Assembly: GCA_003194525.1 (NCBI GenBank)
Contig: NBIV01000137.1
Span: 62,001 to 126,000 of the forward strand
Source: Gracilariopsis chorda
Lineage: Eukaryota > Rhodophyta > Florideophyceae > Gracilariales > Gracilariaceae
Length of the DNA stretch: 64,000 bases
Direction: 5' to 3'
Of this stretch, positions 1-11,566 are shown one piece after another. The number at the start of each line of letters is the position of its first letter. The first letter of the stretch is position 1. The notes under the pieces are model-generated. The model was given only the letters and a program-made list of their open reading frames with translations. It ran no database searches and was not told where the DNA came from. The position numbers and the translations under genes were made by a program.

Positions 1-273
1 CGCCCCAAAGTGTTTGGGTGTTCGCAGTGCCCGTCAACTTTCTCCCAACAGTTCAACCTCAACAAGCATGTGAGGGCCGTGCACGAGCGACGCCGGCCGT
101 TCGAATGCTCTGTGTGTCATGCGCGCTTCCAACAGAAGAGTCACCGCACAATGCACCACCTGGCCGTACACGAGAAGCTGCGTCAGTTCTCGTGCGATCA
201 GTGCAATGCTTCGTTCAGTTGGAGAGGAGTGCTGAAGAAGCATCGCAAGAGCATCCACGGCATTACGGAGTGA
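1..273 (+). CDS. C2H2 zinc-finger protein, C-terminal part (5' end outside window)
   Basis: The frame is open from the first base and ends at TGA 271-273, giving about 90 residues of a longer protein cut by the window edge. Three consecutive C2H2 fingers are visible, each with the spacing C-X2-C-X12-H-X4-H: FGCSQC...HVRAVH, FECSVC...HHLAVH and FSCDQC...HRKSIH, joined by short linkers such as ERRRPF and EKLRQF. Tandem fingers of this kind normally bind DNA in the nucleus, so a transcription factor is likely; the target cannot be read from the sequence. The last finger ends five residues before the stop, so the finger block is the C-terminus. A 24-T run follows 6 bases after the stop. No domain outside the fingers is visible, so the subfamily is unknown. 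Confidence 0.85.
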   Translation, partial: RPKVFGCSQCPSTFSQQFNLNKHVRAVHERRRPFECSVCHARFQQKSHRTMHHLAVHEKLRQFSCDQCNASFSWRGVLKKHRKSIHGITE

Positions 274-279
274 GCTGTG

Positions 280-303
280 TTTTTTTTTTTTTTTTTTTTT
301 TTT
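280..303. repeat. poly(T) tract of 24 bases
   Basis: An uninterrupted T run lies just downstream of the zinc-finger stop codon. It is a homopolymer that may vary in length; I see no target duplication or retroposon structure around it. Confidence 0.9.
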
Positions 304-3300
304 CTTTTTGCGTGTTATGGGCTTATGGGCGTTTGATTGTTGATTTTTGCATCATTTTTATTATTATTGTTTGATTTGATTTGAATTGGTGAATTGCATC
401 CGCTGTGAAGAGGAAGCTGTTGCTGTGGACAGGAGCACTCGGAAGAGTGTGCGCACCAAAGTTGTGAATATGTGTTGGGAGTGCGTGCAGGTGTGAATGG
501 GATGCAGCGGCAGCGGGCGTTTGTGCTTTGTACTTGCATATACCTACGAAGCAGGCGTTGTGTGGTTTTGTTTGTTGTTGCTGTTTTTGCTTATGTTTTT
601 CCTTGTTTTCTTTTTTGCACAAATAGCGGCGCTCGCTCGAGCGCGCTGTTGTTGTGAATAGTAGTAAAGGAGTGGCTGATTTGTGAATTGTACATGTGCA
701 TTACCAGACCTGGCGCCACGAGCAGCAGCTGCTGTGCTGGGTGGCGATATGTTGAGTGCGCAGAAATAAATGCGGTGCTGTTTGCTGCGGCGGGGGTGGT
801 GTGCGCTCTGCGCTGCTGTGCTCGAGATGAGCAACTGGCGGTTTGCAGTGGGTGCAAAGTTTTTTGCATTTGCTGCGACGAATGAGGGAGCGCGGAGGCG
901 ATTTTTTTTTTTTAATTTCTTGGTTTTGGCGACGGCGGTGTGCGGTGGCGTTTGGGTGTTGATCAGTCGGGCAAGGTAGTAATAATTAAGTAATTTGGGG
1001 CGAGATTATATGACGGAGATATGCGGAGGATACGCGCCCTCGAGCTCGAGAGCGCCGTCGACGATACCAATAACGGCGCGCTATCGCATTAGCGCGCACG
1101 GCGGTGGAACGTGCGACTGGGGGTACAGAGGTTAAAGGGTTAACCTCCGGTGCCGCGGAAGATAAACAAAGCGAAAAAGCACGCAGCGCTGCCCAAGCGC
1201 AAGCGCAAGCGCAAGCGCAAGCGCAAGCGCAAGCGCATGCACATGACGTGCACACTGCAAAGCGCACTTCTCGTGCACGCGTGTACTGCACCGGTGCGAG
1301 TTGTGCACTTTTGATTGACGTGCTTTGATAGAGGCGCTTCGCGCGGCGCCAAGAGGCGTGGTGCTTGTTCTGTGCAAAAGTGGCTAAGTTAGTGCAACAC
1401 CGTACGCCACTCGCGAGCTTTTCCCCCCCCCCCAAAAGCTGTATAAAAAATAGATTCCACAACGCGTGCGGTAATGGCGCAAGGGAGCACCGACCGCCGT
1501 GCGCCCCCACCCCCCCCCCCCCCGGCCCGCGTCGCCGCCCACCAAATCTCCACCCCCCGAGATGGGCACGTCCGAAACCTTTCTCTCACTCCTACGTGCG
1601 TCTCGAGAGCGCGCACCCACCGCTGTTGCCGCCAACCCCGCACCGCCCCCTGCCGCGTTCGTAATAATATGTGCATAAGGGTTCCCCTCACAATGACACA
1701 CTGCTGAAAATCATTACTTTATCTACTGCGTGCCGATGAGGCACTCTATAATAGCTAAAGGGTTAACCCTTCGTGAACTTACAAGCTCGCAATGCGCCGC
1801 GTGTAGACGCACTCTCACGCCCTAGATATGCCCGCCACCCATAGCCGCTCCCCTCATTCAGCGCTCCGACACATGTGATATGAAGTTCATATTATGAACG
1901 GCGTGGGAGACTGCTGCGTCACACCTGCGCGCAGACGTATGGTATGAAGGGGAGGCAACGCAGCGTGCTCTATTTTGTACAAGTGCGCAAACAGCGCTGC
2001 CGCAGCCGGAGCGATTGCCGCTGTCAATGACGACTCGTTTCGCGCGGATGAAGGCGCGTAATTTGATGTCGTCAACACAAGGCAGTATGACCAGACGCGC
2101 GCCCTCCACTGCCACAGTGCGCGCACGCACGCCGACGAGAACGTATCTCGGCGCGCTCAAACGTGACTGCGCTGGGGCATGATGGCGACTTGCTGCTCGC
2201 CCATTGGCATACACGCCCAACTGGCGCCGGCGAAGTCGCCACTCATGGCGCGCTGTGAGACGCTGCGCGTGGTTATAGCCACAACCCTTTTTGGCTAAAA
2301 GGTTTCCCCTGACGTGTCTCACAGCGCACCACGTTGCGCGCGCTGTGGAACCTCGTTCCAACCTCGCTTCGCCATGTTACAACATTCCCGGCTCCTACTG
2401 TGTGACTGACTGTTGTTTGGCGCCCTTTTTCACCATCACTCTACAGTACTGCTTCCTGTCGTGCTCTACTGACGGCGCTCACCATTCGCGCAGGCGCGTA
2501 TGCACACCAAACGTGCTTCCTCCTTCGTGCTGGCCCCACTGTTGCTTTCCACAACTTTTACTGCCGGAGAGTACTCACGTAGTCGTTTTCGTTTGTCGTC
2601 CCTCGGGGCGCCGTCACGCACACCACCCCACGCACACTGACACACACAGTGCGAGCGTGTGTTGTCCCATGATGCTAGAGGGGCATGGTCACCGTGGGCG
2701 GCCCAATTGCTCTTCGGATGCTTTGACAGCGTGCGCTTCCCCTCCACGCACCTGGCTGGCATGCGTTTCGTTACGTGCAGAACAGCGTGCTACAGTGCTA
2801 CACATTGCTGCACCGAGCGCCCGTAGCTCTATCTACTGCGCCCCAACCAGCACCATGTCTGTGGTATCGCCGTTTCACGGGCGCTGGCCGCATGTGCGCG
2901 CGCGCGTGCTGACAGCTTGTTTTTGTTGTAACTCTGCGCTCGGCGACAAGCAAAACGGCGTGCTGCCGTGCATGGAAGCAACGAGCAACTTTTGATTTGG
3001 ATTGCCAGCTGCAAGCGAAGCAGCGAACGGCACCAAGCGCTGCTTTGCAGGGCGCCGCACCGACAGCCAAAAAAGGGGGGCAAACATGTTTTCAAGGTCA
3101 AAGCTGTGAGCGCTCAGCGCAACAACGCGCGCCATGGGCTCGCGCGTTGCGTTTGGCTTCGCTCCCGCGAGCGAGATATTTGTTTTCTTTCGCGCTTATT
3201 TTTTCTGGACAGCGCGCACGCCCCCGGCGCTCATTCTGCGGCGAGTCGCAAGTGCCGCCACAGACAAACGCAGCCTCACTTTGTCGCATTTCGTGGTGCT

Positions 3301-3971
3301 GCGTGAAAGGCATCACCGTTACGCGCCCGCATGACGACTGCTCTCCTCTTGAGTGGCTCCACAGCGAACAGCCCCCAAAACCCGCACGCATGCGTCACGC
3401 GTAGATCTTCACATGAATTACATCAACTGCAATCTTGTCCGCCTTACACCACCGCCGCCTTACACCCTACCGCCGCCTCACAACAAATCGCCACTCTTGC
3501 AGACAAGTGCCGTTGCCAGCGCGCCAACCGTGCACCTTCGCACGTGTACACGCGCACAGCTGTGCTCATGGACGCCGCCCGATGGCGCTTCCCAACAGAT
3601 TCGCCTCAGCTTTGCCCAAATGCATGTACCCATCGACATCATCCACTTGCACCGCTCTGATTGGCTGCAAACAGCATGCGCAACGAATAGAGCCGTTGTT
3701 GTGTCGTGTCGAGCAACACGTGGAGCACCACCGCACACAACAAGCTCGCGTATTTCCACCTCGCTGCAGTTCCTACTCTCCATCGCTGCCCACGTCGGGT
3801 ATTTCACAACCTCAACACCGCCCCCATTGCATTCATTTCTCCATTCGTCCACACACTTCTATTCAGAGCACCCGCCCCGCCGCTTCCTTTCTTCCTCTTC
3901 CCTCCTGTACCATCCATCCGAACAGATCGCCCATTCACCCTTGCCCCTTCTACAATACCCTCGACCGCACA
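304..3971. other. GC-rich intergenic DNA without a supported gene
   Basis: The stretch between the zinc-finger gene and the isomerase is rich in CG, GCGC and short homopolymers. Open frames of 60 to 234 codons occur on both strands but their translations are Arg/Ser/Ala/His/Cys-rich with no motif, overlap each other, and look like chance frames in GC-rich DNA. C runs occur at 1423-1433 and 1510-1523. An AATAAA lies at 765-770, which could serve the upstream gene. The last 100 bases before position 3972 are strongly pyrimidine-rich and probably form the isomerase leader and promoter. No tRNA or rRNA is recognised. Confidence 0.6.
1195..1236. repeat. Tandem hexanucleotide (AAGCGC)7
   Basis: Seven perfect head-to-tail copies of AAGCGC. 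The unit is in frame in every reading, producing alternating Ala/Gln or Arg/Leu translations that create spurious open frames on both strands here. It is a simple microsatellite in the intergenic DNA. Confidence 0.95.
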
Positions 3972-5639
3972 ATGGCCGCCTCCCAAACCGATGTCAGCGC
4001 AATCAGCGATGCTCTGCGCCAAGCAGCCGCCCAAGCCGATAACCTCAGTATTTCACAACTTCTCATGGACACCGCCCGCGTCCAAAAAATGACCGCCACT
4101 CACCAAAAGCTCCACATCGATTATTCCCGCCAGCTCCTCACCTTGGACACTCTCCACAACCTACACCGCCTTGCCGATGCCACCGATCTTCGTGCTCACA
4201 TCAATGCCATGTTCGCTGGTGAGAAGATCAATTCCACCGAGAACCGAGCCGTTTTGCACGTTGCCCTGCGCGCCCCGAAATCCGCTTCCATTTATGTCGA
4301 TGGTGTCGATGTTGTCCCCAACGTGCACAAAGTGCTCACCGATATTAACGCCTTCACTGACAAGGTTCGCTCTGGCGAGTGGTTGGGCGCCACTGGCGCC
4401 CCGCTCACCGATGTCGTCGCCATAGGCATTGGCGGTTCCTATCTGGGGCCGGAGTTCGTATTCGAAGCGCTTCGAATGCATCCGCCCGCCGTCAAAGCGG
4501 CCAAGGGAAGGCGCCTGCGCTTCTTGGCAAACGTCGACCCCGTTGACGTTGCGCGCGCGAGAGACGGCTTGGACCCGGCCACCACTCTGATTGTCGTCAT
4601 CTCAAAGACCTTCACCACCGCCGAAACCATGCTCAACGCGCGCACCATGAGAGCATGGATTGTCGATGCGCTTGGCCCGGACGCTGTGTCGAAGCACATG
4701 ATCGCGGTCAGTACCAATCTCCCTGCCGTTCAGGACTTCGGAATTGATCCGGCCAACGTGTTTGGATTCTGGGACTGGGTCGGCGGCCGATATTCCGTCT
4801 CTTCAGCCGTCGGAGTTGTGCCGCTTTCGCTGCAATACGGGCATGATATTGTGTCCGAATTCCTTGCCGGTGCGCACGATATGGATCAGCATTTCCGTTC
4901 TGCGCCCTTTGATTCCAATATGCCGGTTCTCATGGGACTTGTTGGTGTGTGGAATTCTACCTTCCTCGGCCATGCCACGCGCGCTCTTTTGCCCTACCAG
5001 CAAGCCCTTTTGAAGCTTGCCCCTCACATCCAACAAGTTGATATGGAGAGCAATGGCAAGAGCGTTAGACTTGACGGATCCGCGCTGTCCGTTCCGGCTG
5101 GACCAATCAACTTTGGAGAACCCGGAACAAACGGCCAACACTCGTTCTACCAGCTTATTCACCAGGGTCGAGTCGTTCCTTGTGATTTTGTTGGTGTGAT
5201 TAAATCTCAAGTCCCCATTTCCTTGGATGGTGAGCCGGTATCCAATCACGATGAGCTGATGAGCAACTTTTTCGCCCAGCCTGATGCTCTGGCGTTTGGA
5301 AAGTCCGCTGAACAGTGCCGCGCTGAAGGCGTCCCTGAGGAACTGGTCCCTCACAAAACGTTCCCCGGTAACCGACCCAGTTCTAGCATGTTGATCGAAG
5401 AACTGACACCATTCACAGCTGGTCAACTTTTGGCATTGTTCGAGCATCGTACCGCGGTGGAGGGTTTCATCTGGGGAATCAATTCGTTTGATCAATGGGG
5501 AGTGGAGTTGGGTAAGGTGCTCGCGAAGGGAGTTCGGAAGCAGCTCCAAATGTCTCGAAAGGGCGCAAGCGTTAGTGGGTTCAATCCCTCCACTTCGGCG
5601 TTGTTGAAGAAGTATTTAGCAGGATCTGTGTCATCTTGA
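3972..5639 (+). CDS. GPI: Glucose-6-phosphate isomerase
   Basis: Interconverts glucose 6-phosphate and fructose 6-phosphate in glycolysis and gluconeogenesis. The 555-residue product matches the usual length of the family (E. coli Pgi is 549). Visible landmarks are the sugar-phosphate loop GIGGSYLGP (152-160), the first family signature [10 protein letters not shown] (266-275), MESNGK with the catalytic base Glu359, [11 protein letters not shown] with His390, and the second signature [18 protein letters not shown] (498-515) ending in the active-site Lys515. The start was chosen because [11 protein letters not shown] aligns with the normal family N-terminus and the ATG has A at -3 and G at +4. 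The same frame stays open upstream to at least 3435, with a Ser/Pro/His-rich translation; this is probably leader but could be a targeting extension. No intron is needed. The type resembles the proteobacterial/cytosolic form. It is the only clear metabolic gene here. Confidence 0.95.
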   Translation: MAASQTDVSAISDALRQAAAQADNLSISQLLMDTARVQKMTATHQKLHIDYSRQLLTLDTLHNLHRLADATDLRAHINAMFAGEKINSTENRAVLHVALRAPKSASIYVDGVDVVPNVHKVLTDINAFTDKVRSGEWLGATGAPLTDVVAIGIGGSYLGPEFVFEALRMHPPAVKAAKGRRLRFLANVDPVDVARARDGLDPATTLIVVISKTFTTAETMLNARTMRAWIVDALGPDAVSKHMIAVSTNLPAVQDFGIDPANVFGFWDWVGGRYSVSSAVGVVPLSLQYGHDIVSEFLAGAHDMDQHFRSAPFDSNMPVLMGLVGVWNSTFLGHATRALLPYQQALLKLAPHIQQVDMESNGKSVRLDGSALSVPAGPINFGEPGTNGQHSFYQLIHQGRVVPCDFVGVIKSQVPISLDGEPVSNHDELMSNFFAQPDALAFGKSAEQCRAEGVPEELVPHKTFPGNRPSSSMLIEELTPFTAGQLLALFEHRTAVEGFIWGINSFDQWGVELGKVLAKGVRKQLQMSRKGASVSGFNPSTSALLKKYLAGSVSS

Positions 5640-5978
5640 GCAGGAACGTATCGCCCGGTGCATTCTGAGCTGCTTGTAAGGTTGCATCTCGGCACGAATG
5701 CAAGCAAGCTTGTGGTACTGGAGTAGACGGTTAGCTAAAAAACGTTACGGAGTGTGTTCATACAGAGCTTTCTGAACGTACATTGAGACAGAAAAGCGCC
5801 GTACACACGGCGACTTCCACATTCATCAAGACATCCACCAAATCAATGAACACGCTTGAGTCGTAGAAACGTCTACGAGTCTAGTAAACCTTGGAGCATT
5901 TCTATCAACTCTCTAACGATATGTGTTCGCGACAGAAAGTTCAGCGCATAAGGGTTCATCTGTAACAGTCAGAGCTTA
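5640..5978. other. Intergenic DNA downstream of GPI
   Basis: Contains the GPI 3' region and no convincing open frame. No canonical AATAAA was seen close to the stop codon. It ends at the outer inverted repeat of the Tc1-like element. Confidence 0.6.
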
Positions 5979-7535
5979 GTACATTCCGCGAAATTCAAAT
6001 AAGTCCAGTAGACCGCCGGCCTAGCTCGCGAAGAGCAAGGCAGGTCAAAGTCGAAGAAGTAGCTCATAGAAGGTGGAGTAGAGTAGCATCCAAAGTGATA
6101 GTACCGAAATAACAAAGTAAAACTCAAACAACAACAACTTCAGGATTTAAAATGTGAAATTTACCATAAATCCACGAAATTCAATAAGTCCAAAAAGGAC
6201 TTCTTAGCCAAAACAACACATTCAATAGCTTGATGGCCACCATTTGCGTCCAGCACGCACAGTAGAGGATTATTGATAGAACGGTAAAGATTCCTTATAA
6301 AAGCTTCTTCGATATTATTCCAAACTGATTCAATCTTTGCATCAAGCTCGTCCACAGTTTCAAACTGCTTCCAACCCTGGTACACATTTCGACCTATAGT
6401 ACCCGAGACATTTTCGATTAAATTTAGGTCCAGAATATGAGCAGACCACCGTAGAAAATCCACCCTCTGGCGTGCTATCCACTCTTTGGTGACCTTAGAA
6501 CGATGAATACAGGTTCCGTCATGAACCAAAGTCCACTTTTCTCCCAGTATTTTTGCAGCAAACGACAAAAGGTTTTCATCAATTAATTTCATATTGTCAT
6601 TAAATCTCTCAATAACCTGCAGTTCCACTACCTCCAAAGCACCGTAGTAAGAAACTGCTTCCTAAACCATTACAAATCCTCCTACCATATTGCTTTTAGA
6701 AAACCACCTTGGTTCTATGCCTAAATCATGCCAATACATGCAATTCACATCAGGTAAATCCAGATTAAACTTCATTTCATCCGTCAAAATAATATTATTT
6801 CAGTCAAAAGTTTCTGATTGAAGTTGCTTCCTGGCAAATTCCATTCTTTGATTTTTTTGTGATGCTTTAATTTCTTGTGCTTGAGATGAGGGACATTATG
6901 AAGTATTTTTTGAACAAGGCGGGTTGTGAAATGTAGTTCCATGTCAAGACGTATTTCATTGGCACTAAACTCACCAGTCAGAGCGTCACGAATGATTCGA
7001 AGCTCCGTTTTCTCGTAAGCTTACGGTTATTAGCTCTTGAATATTTGCGTTTGGATCTGTTGGAGTTGTTCAAAACGTTTTAAACAGCTCTGCTGAATCG
7101 AGGGACAGCATTATCAATTTCTAGCTCCCTGAGCGGTTTATGTCGTAAGGCTAGAATGATGATGTTTTCTCTGTCAGTGAGCGCTTTACCGCGAGGCATT
7201 ATTTGCAACGTTTATTTAAATTTTCTTCCCCATGAACTGTTTAGCATGGCTTTGTTGTTGTGGTAGACGTTTTTTGCTGCAGATACGACAACAAAGGCGC
7301 CAAAACAAATTAAAAAACTTTTTGGATTTATTGCATTTCGTAGATCTATGTTATATTTCACATAAAGAAGTTTTTAAAAGTGTGTTCTATAGTTTAAGGT
7401 GCATGCTTTACCTGTTCTGAAAGTAAACTACACCAGTCGCTATATGTTATCGCAGTTATCTCTCCTCCACCGGCCTTGCTCTTCACGAGCAAGGCAGGCG
7501 GTTTGGTGGATTAATTTGAATTTCGGTGAGTGTAC
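5979..7535 (-). mobile_element. Tc1/mariner-like DNA transposon, decayed
   Basis: Two nested pairs of inverted repeats frame a broken transposase. The inner pair, 6152-6197 and 7318-7363, matches at about 40 of 46 positions. The outer pair, 5979-6044 and 7471-7535, is more diverged but clearly alignable, and each arm contains its own small hairpin (TTGCTC...GAGCAA). The outer and inner pairs are about 107 bases apart on both sides, so the arms may be one long diverged terminal repeat of roughly 220 bp. I could not define a TA duplication with confidence. Confidence 0.75.
6161..7199 (-). pseudogene. Tc1-like (DD34E) transposase, degenerate
   Basis: Reading the minus strand from the ATG at 7199, the N-terminus begins MPRGKALTDRE, the helix-turn-helix start typical of Tc1 relatives, but stops and frame changes follow within about 60 codons. 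The 3' half (6637-6161) is still open for 158 codons and shows the second and third catalytic residues: VHDG and LIEN. Exactly 34 residues separate that Asp and Glu, the Tc1 D34E signature, and LDLNLIEN corresponds to the family's SPDLNPIEN. The middle third is too decayed to follow. The product would cut and paste the element at TA sites; this copy cannot make a whole protein. It lies within the inner inverted repeats, and its stop codon overlaps the left one. Confidence 0.85.
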
Positions 7536-7664
7536 AGAAGGTGGCATATATACTGGACAGAATACCGCAAAAACGATGTTGAACGTGTCGAAACCCAAAC
7601 ACTACTAGGCTACATGTACGGTATGCAGTGATGATGGTAGATGGCCATGGGGCATATATATGCA

Positions 7665-8205
7665 ATGTAGTGGAATACTACGTCCTTTGGCCAACTGGGG
7701 TAGTAGTCTACTAGGGGGTAGTAGCGGCAGAGAGCCAGCCACTGGGGTGACAATCCACTGGGTCTACTAGTGACGCGGGCACCAACTGGCAGCGAGGCGC
7801 AATGGGCGGGCGCTATCTCAAGTCCCTACAGGTCGGAAGAATGGTAGCAATGCCTTGGAGGCCTTTGGAGTTCTACTGGCTGCATATGGCGGCAAGAAGA
7901 CGGTGGGGGTGCTTGTCTTTACGCTTCAGAGAACGGCGGCACTCGAGCCAACCAATATGGCTGGTGAGACGCTCTGACCTCCCGAACTATCCTAAAAAAT
8001 TACATAAAATTAGCTAAATAACAATACCTATGGCCGCAGTTTCTTGGCACTCGCACTGTCCCCCCGTATCTCCTGCATAGGCACCCAGCTTGGCGACTTG
8101 GAATATTTCGGCCAACAATTTTCTGACCTCTGCCAGCCCAGCCCCATGGTTACTTCACCACTGCACCTGCCCAATGGTCATTCTCCTACATGCAACCAAA
8201 GGAAG
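7665..8205 (+). repeat. Interspersed repeat, copy A (about 540 bp)
   Basis: This segment recurs in opposite orientation at 35905-36437 with high similarity; a chance frame through it (7802-8017) is almost identical in translation to its counterpart. The repeat begins TGTAGT and its first 16 bases can fold as GTAGT...ACTAC. Several further ACTACT/AGTAGT motifs follow. No coding content is recognised, so it is likely a nonautonomous element or a solo LTR; I found no flanking duplication that would settle which. Confidence 0.8.
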
Positions 8206-8754
8206 TGTCCCTTTTCTCTAGTTCACAGATAGTAGTGATGAAGATAACAAATATATTGAAGTAGATCGAAGTTGCCAGAAGTGGCGCAGAGTAAAACGGT
8301 TGAAAACTATCTCGTTTTGATATCCTAGCACTTCAGATAACACGCTGGTCCCCATTCACGAGATGTGCCCATTTTCGCTCTCAAAGAGCAAGAAACACGA
8401 GATATTCCTGTTCTCTTTCTCAACGAGCAAGAAAGGAAAACGAAAAGTTAGTGTTACGCCCAGCTTCAGAGCTTCAGAGGAACATAGATATTGCTGAGAC
8501 GACAGAAGTTGTGGCTGCATATGGTAGTTGAAGACCCCATTCCGGTGGCAATGACCACCGTGGCAGTGACAAGCCAAACATCAACAAAATTGCATTGCTT
8601 CGTAGCCAATAGATGAGCACCAACCACCAAAACGACCAAGGTCGGCCTTCATACCACCAAAATAAACATAGATAACACAAATACACCGACCAATGACCGT
8701 TTGTTCAACTTTAACCGGTCCTGCAAGCCCAACAAAGAACCCTTACGCGATACC
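8206..8754. other. AT-rich intergenic DNA
   Basis: No supported gene. Two similar short runs (AAGAGCAAGAAA at about 8382 and ACGAGCAAGAAA at about 8423) suggest a minor local duplication. It separates the 540-bp repeat from the copia LTR. Confidence 0.5.
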
Positions 8755-8824
8755 TGTGAGTGGAAGACACTGCCTCTCATTCTTTACTTCGTCGTCGTCT
8801 TCATCTGTCTTGAATACTATTTGT
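8755..8824 (-). repeat. Copia LTR, left copy, first part
   Basis: Outer part of the 3' LTR up to the hAT insertion point. It aligns with 16664-16731 of the other LTR apart from a 3-base gap and scattered substitutions. The remainder of this LTR resumes at 11544. Confidence 0.75.
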
Positions 8825-11535
8825 CAGGGGTGTATTTCTGACTGAATTTAGTCACTACCTTTGTAGACATTAGTCATAGATTTTTGGCAAAACAATTTAG
8901 ACATTTTTGTAGTCATGGCCTTTATCAGAATATACTAAGGCACGTTGTAACTTGAGTCATTTTCAACGCTTTGGACAAAAGTGGTTGTTTTTAAGATCCT
9001 TCGTTATGAACAAAATCGCTATCTAGACATTTAGCTGCAGCTTAAGATGCCTGTGCAGAAAGTGCGGCCCTTACAATGCTACATAAAAGCTTAGGACTGA
9101 TCAAATCGATTCGTTCGTTGGAATCCTTCCAAAACTCCAACGCAACACTAGGCTTTCTCTTCTTATATGCCTGGATAGTAGATTAAATCCATCAATGAAG
9201 AATACTAAACACAGATTTCAACTCATTAGCATGAAATCTGAGAGAACTGTTAAGCTCTACTGCCTCACGCACGACGGCATTCGGAGAACGTTTTTGTATT
9301 CTCCATCTCGCTATCTCTAAAATCCAGGAATTGCATACCACATTCTTTCAAATCTGAAATAGCAGCGATTTGAAACAAAATAACTCTTCTAGGCTCCCTT
9401 ATGTCACGAGATGGATTGTAGCTCGTGCCATTTGAGAAACGTCCGTCCTGTTTTTCGGAGGCCGGAATTCATGTAGCTGTATTGGAACTCACTCGCTGCC
9501 AGATATGACCCAGCTTCGCTTAGATTCGGTTTGCTAAACGTATCTCCAATCTTTTTGCATGATGCTTAAGGAGGCTGCAGTTTCATGCTTCGTCACGTTC
9601 ATTATTGGTATGTGCAGTACTTGTTCTACAGGGGAAAGCTTTTGGTCTTCCATGGTCAAGCGCACTATCCAAACCATTTTCGAAGAGTGAGGCGTTATCA
9701 TCAGCACCAGAGTGAACGTCCATATGTCCAGCCATTATAAGGAGAGTGTCACAAAGCTCACGGATTATACTTGGAGAACAAGGGAGTGTCACTTTACGAT
9801 CGGCTTCTAGTTGACGTGCCACTCTGCGCAGCTCAGCAAGAAGAAGAATAAATTCGCCCATTGTGTTTCTCTGTTCAATATTGAGGTGCAAGAGTTCATC
9901 ATGTCCAATTTGTAAGTTCTCAGTGACAGCTCAGATATTATCTATTCTTCCAAAGTATGCCACCATTTCATTCAGCCTCGAGTGCCATCTTGTCGGTATG
10001 TCGTACTTCAGCGTTTGGATGCGGTCACTGGTTACTGCTTCCTCCAATTTTTTCTGAATTGAAATCTGTCAAACGTTTGGAAGATGATTAAAGTAAGTAG
10101 TAAATTTGTTTGCGTGTGCCATAAACTGGTCCCAAGGTGTTCCATCTTCAAAGACATCTTTCACAGCAAGTTCAAGTATATGAACAATGCAAATTAGCTA
10201 ACCGATATAGTTAGTTAGTAAATCGACAGCCAAAGCAGAAGTGGCTTCGTTATCACTTTTAGCAGCAAAGACATGAATATCATCGCCGCCAAGAATACTG
10301 CTTTGATTGACAACTTCCTCGAAGACGGCCCGTAGTATTTCTCCGTTCTTTGATGTGTCTCCAATATGCAAGGTCCAAATTGGAACACTTTTTAGAGTCA
10401 ATGTCTTGTAGACAAAGTGCCAAGTTATAAGTAGAGTATTGGGGCGCCAATTGCAGCACTCTAGCCATCGACAGTGAGACATCCTCTTCTGATTTGTTAA
10501 CATACTCGATCAGTACTGAGCAGACAGCATAATACGTATTAAGCAGGTGTTTTGTAATGGAATTTTGTTCGCAAAGTGAAGCCGGCCCCCACAGATATCC
10601 ACGAATCCATGCAGTACTTGTGATCCAATTCGAGACAGTGGAGATTCTGTTACACAAGCAAACATAACTGATCCAACGGCTTGCATAATTTTGGCATACA
10701 ATGACCCACTAAATGCTGAAAGAGGTGGTTGACCAGCACGGTTCCGGAAAAATGTAGAAATGGAGGTTGTCTTTCTCTTCTGCTGCATCTCTTTTCTCTC
10801 CTTCTGAATGACAAGTTCGATTTGGCCTGCAGATGCTTGAAGAATGTAAAGGTGTTGAATGCTTTCATATAGCAGCTGGTGGATGATTACTATAATGAGT
10901 TATTATATTTGAACTCGATCTGTTCTTGTTAATAGAACCAACGTAGTCACAAAGGGTGCACTTTAATTGAACCTTTCGACAATTGTTCGTAATCATCGCA
11001 GCTTTTGTGCTCCAAACAGACGTTTTGGCCTGAGGCGTTGACGAATGAGATGAAGGTCTTCGCCACAATTGAGATTTTCGTTGTTTTTGCAAAAGCTTTT
11101 GAGCTTTCAATTGCATAGGAGAAGCTTCTGTGACTATGCTGGGGTTCGCTGGTGCAGCATTGGAAGCGTTCGAGCTTCTTCGCGGCTGTGTAGAAGGTGA
11201 AATAGACGGCTTCTTGCGCTTTGACATATTTGGTAGTGGCGATATATACCAAAGTCGTAAAAGATATCGATCGTAGAAGAAGGTTTGTCTCTAATATCAT
11301 CTAAGCGTCGCCGTCGCGGAGACAAAGTACGTATTCATAACGAACATTGGACAGTGATAGGATTCTTTCTGGGTTTTTGAAGATCATCTCACGTCTCATT
11401 GTAGCTGTATTACTGCAAAGTCGACTTTGGTTTAGAATGTGACCACCCTGACTTACTTTTTTCTCGAAATAAAAGTCAGTCAGTCAAAGATATGGGAATT
11501 TGTGGCGTAGTCAGTCAGTCAGAAATACGGGCCTG
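8825..11535 (-). mobile_element. hAT-superfamily DNA transposon inserted in the copia LTR
   Basis: Flanked by a perfect 8-bp target duplication CTATTTGT (8817-8824 and 11536-11543), the length diagnostic of hAT elements. The left end starts CAGGGGTGTATTTCTGACTG, and the right end read inward starts CAGGCCCGTATTTCTGACTG, so the terminal inverted repeats match at all but four of the first 20 bases. Further GACT/AGTC motifs lie just inside both ends. The uninterrupted site survives at 16724-16731 in the other copia LTR. Length 2711 bp. Confidence 0.9.
9100..11227 (-). pseudogene. hAT transposase, degenerate
   Basis: Starts at the ATG at 11227 with a basic Ser-rich N-terminus, then a BED-type zinc finger around 10890-10960 (CTLC ... 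HYSNH, C-X2-C ... H-X4-H). Downstream pieces in two frames show a typical hAT core: ICIVHILELAVKDVF near 10150-10195 (the C-H-x-L-N-L region) and DIPTRWHSRLNEM near 9960-10000 (the T-R-W-x-S motif), followed by a helical stretch at 9583-9891. At least five stops and frame changes separate these, and the C-terminal dimerisation region below about 9580 is too decayed to read. Such enzymes excise and reinsert the element with an 8-bp duplication; this copy is dead. The exact 3' end is an estimate. Confidence 0.8.
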
Positions 11536-11543
11536 CTATTTGT

Positions 11544-11566
11544 GCGTTGTAATGTTTGAGGATTCA
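11544..11566 (-). repeat. Copia LTR, left copy, second part
   Basis: The remaining 23 bases of the 3' LTR (GCGTTGTAATGTTTGAGG...) beyond the hAT target duplication, matching GCACTGTAATGCTTGAAA of the right LTR. Confidence 0.65.

Noticed and set aside
1195..1236. Regular repeat considered as a CRISPR-like or coding repeat
   Set aside because: Contiguous 6-bp units without spacers in a eukaryotic context; a simple microsatellite.
1134..1770. Two AGGGTTAACC motifs (about 1137 and 1759) resembling telomeric repeats
   Set aside because: Only single units, the second a short palindrome; no tandem TTAGGG-like array.
1858..2361. Open frame of 167 codons on the minus strand
   Set aside because: Arg/Ala/Cys-rich translation without motifs in GC-rich intergenic DNA, overlapped by other frames; looks like chance.
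2291..2995. Open frame of 234 codons on the plus strand
   Set aside because: Cys/His/Ser-rich, no domain, composition typical of stop-poor noncoding DNA here.
4803..5549. Open frame of 248 codons antisense to the isomerase
   Set aside because: Mirror of a codon-biased real gene on the other strand; no independent motif.
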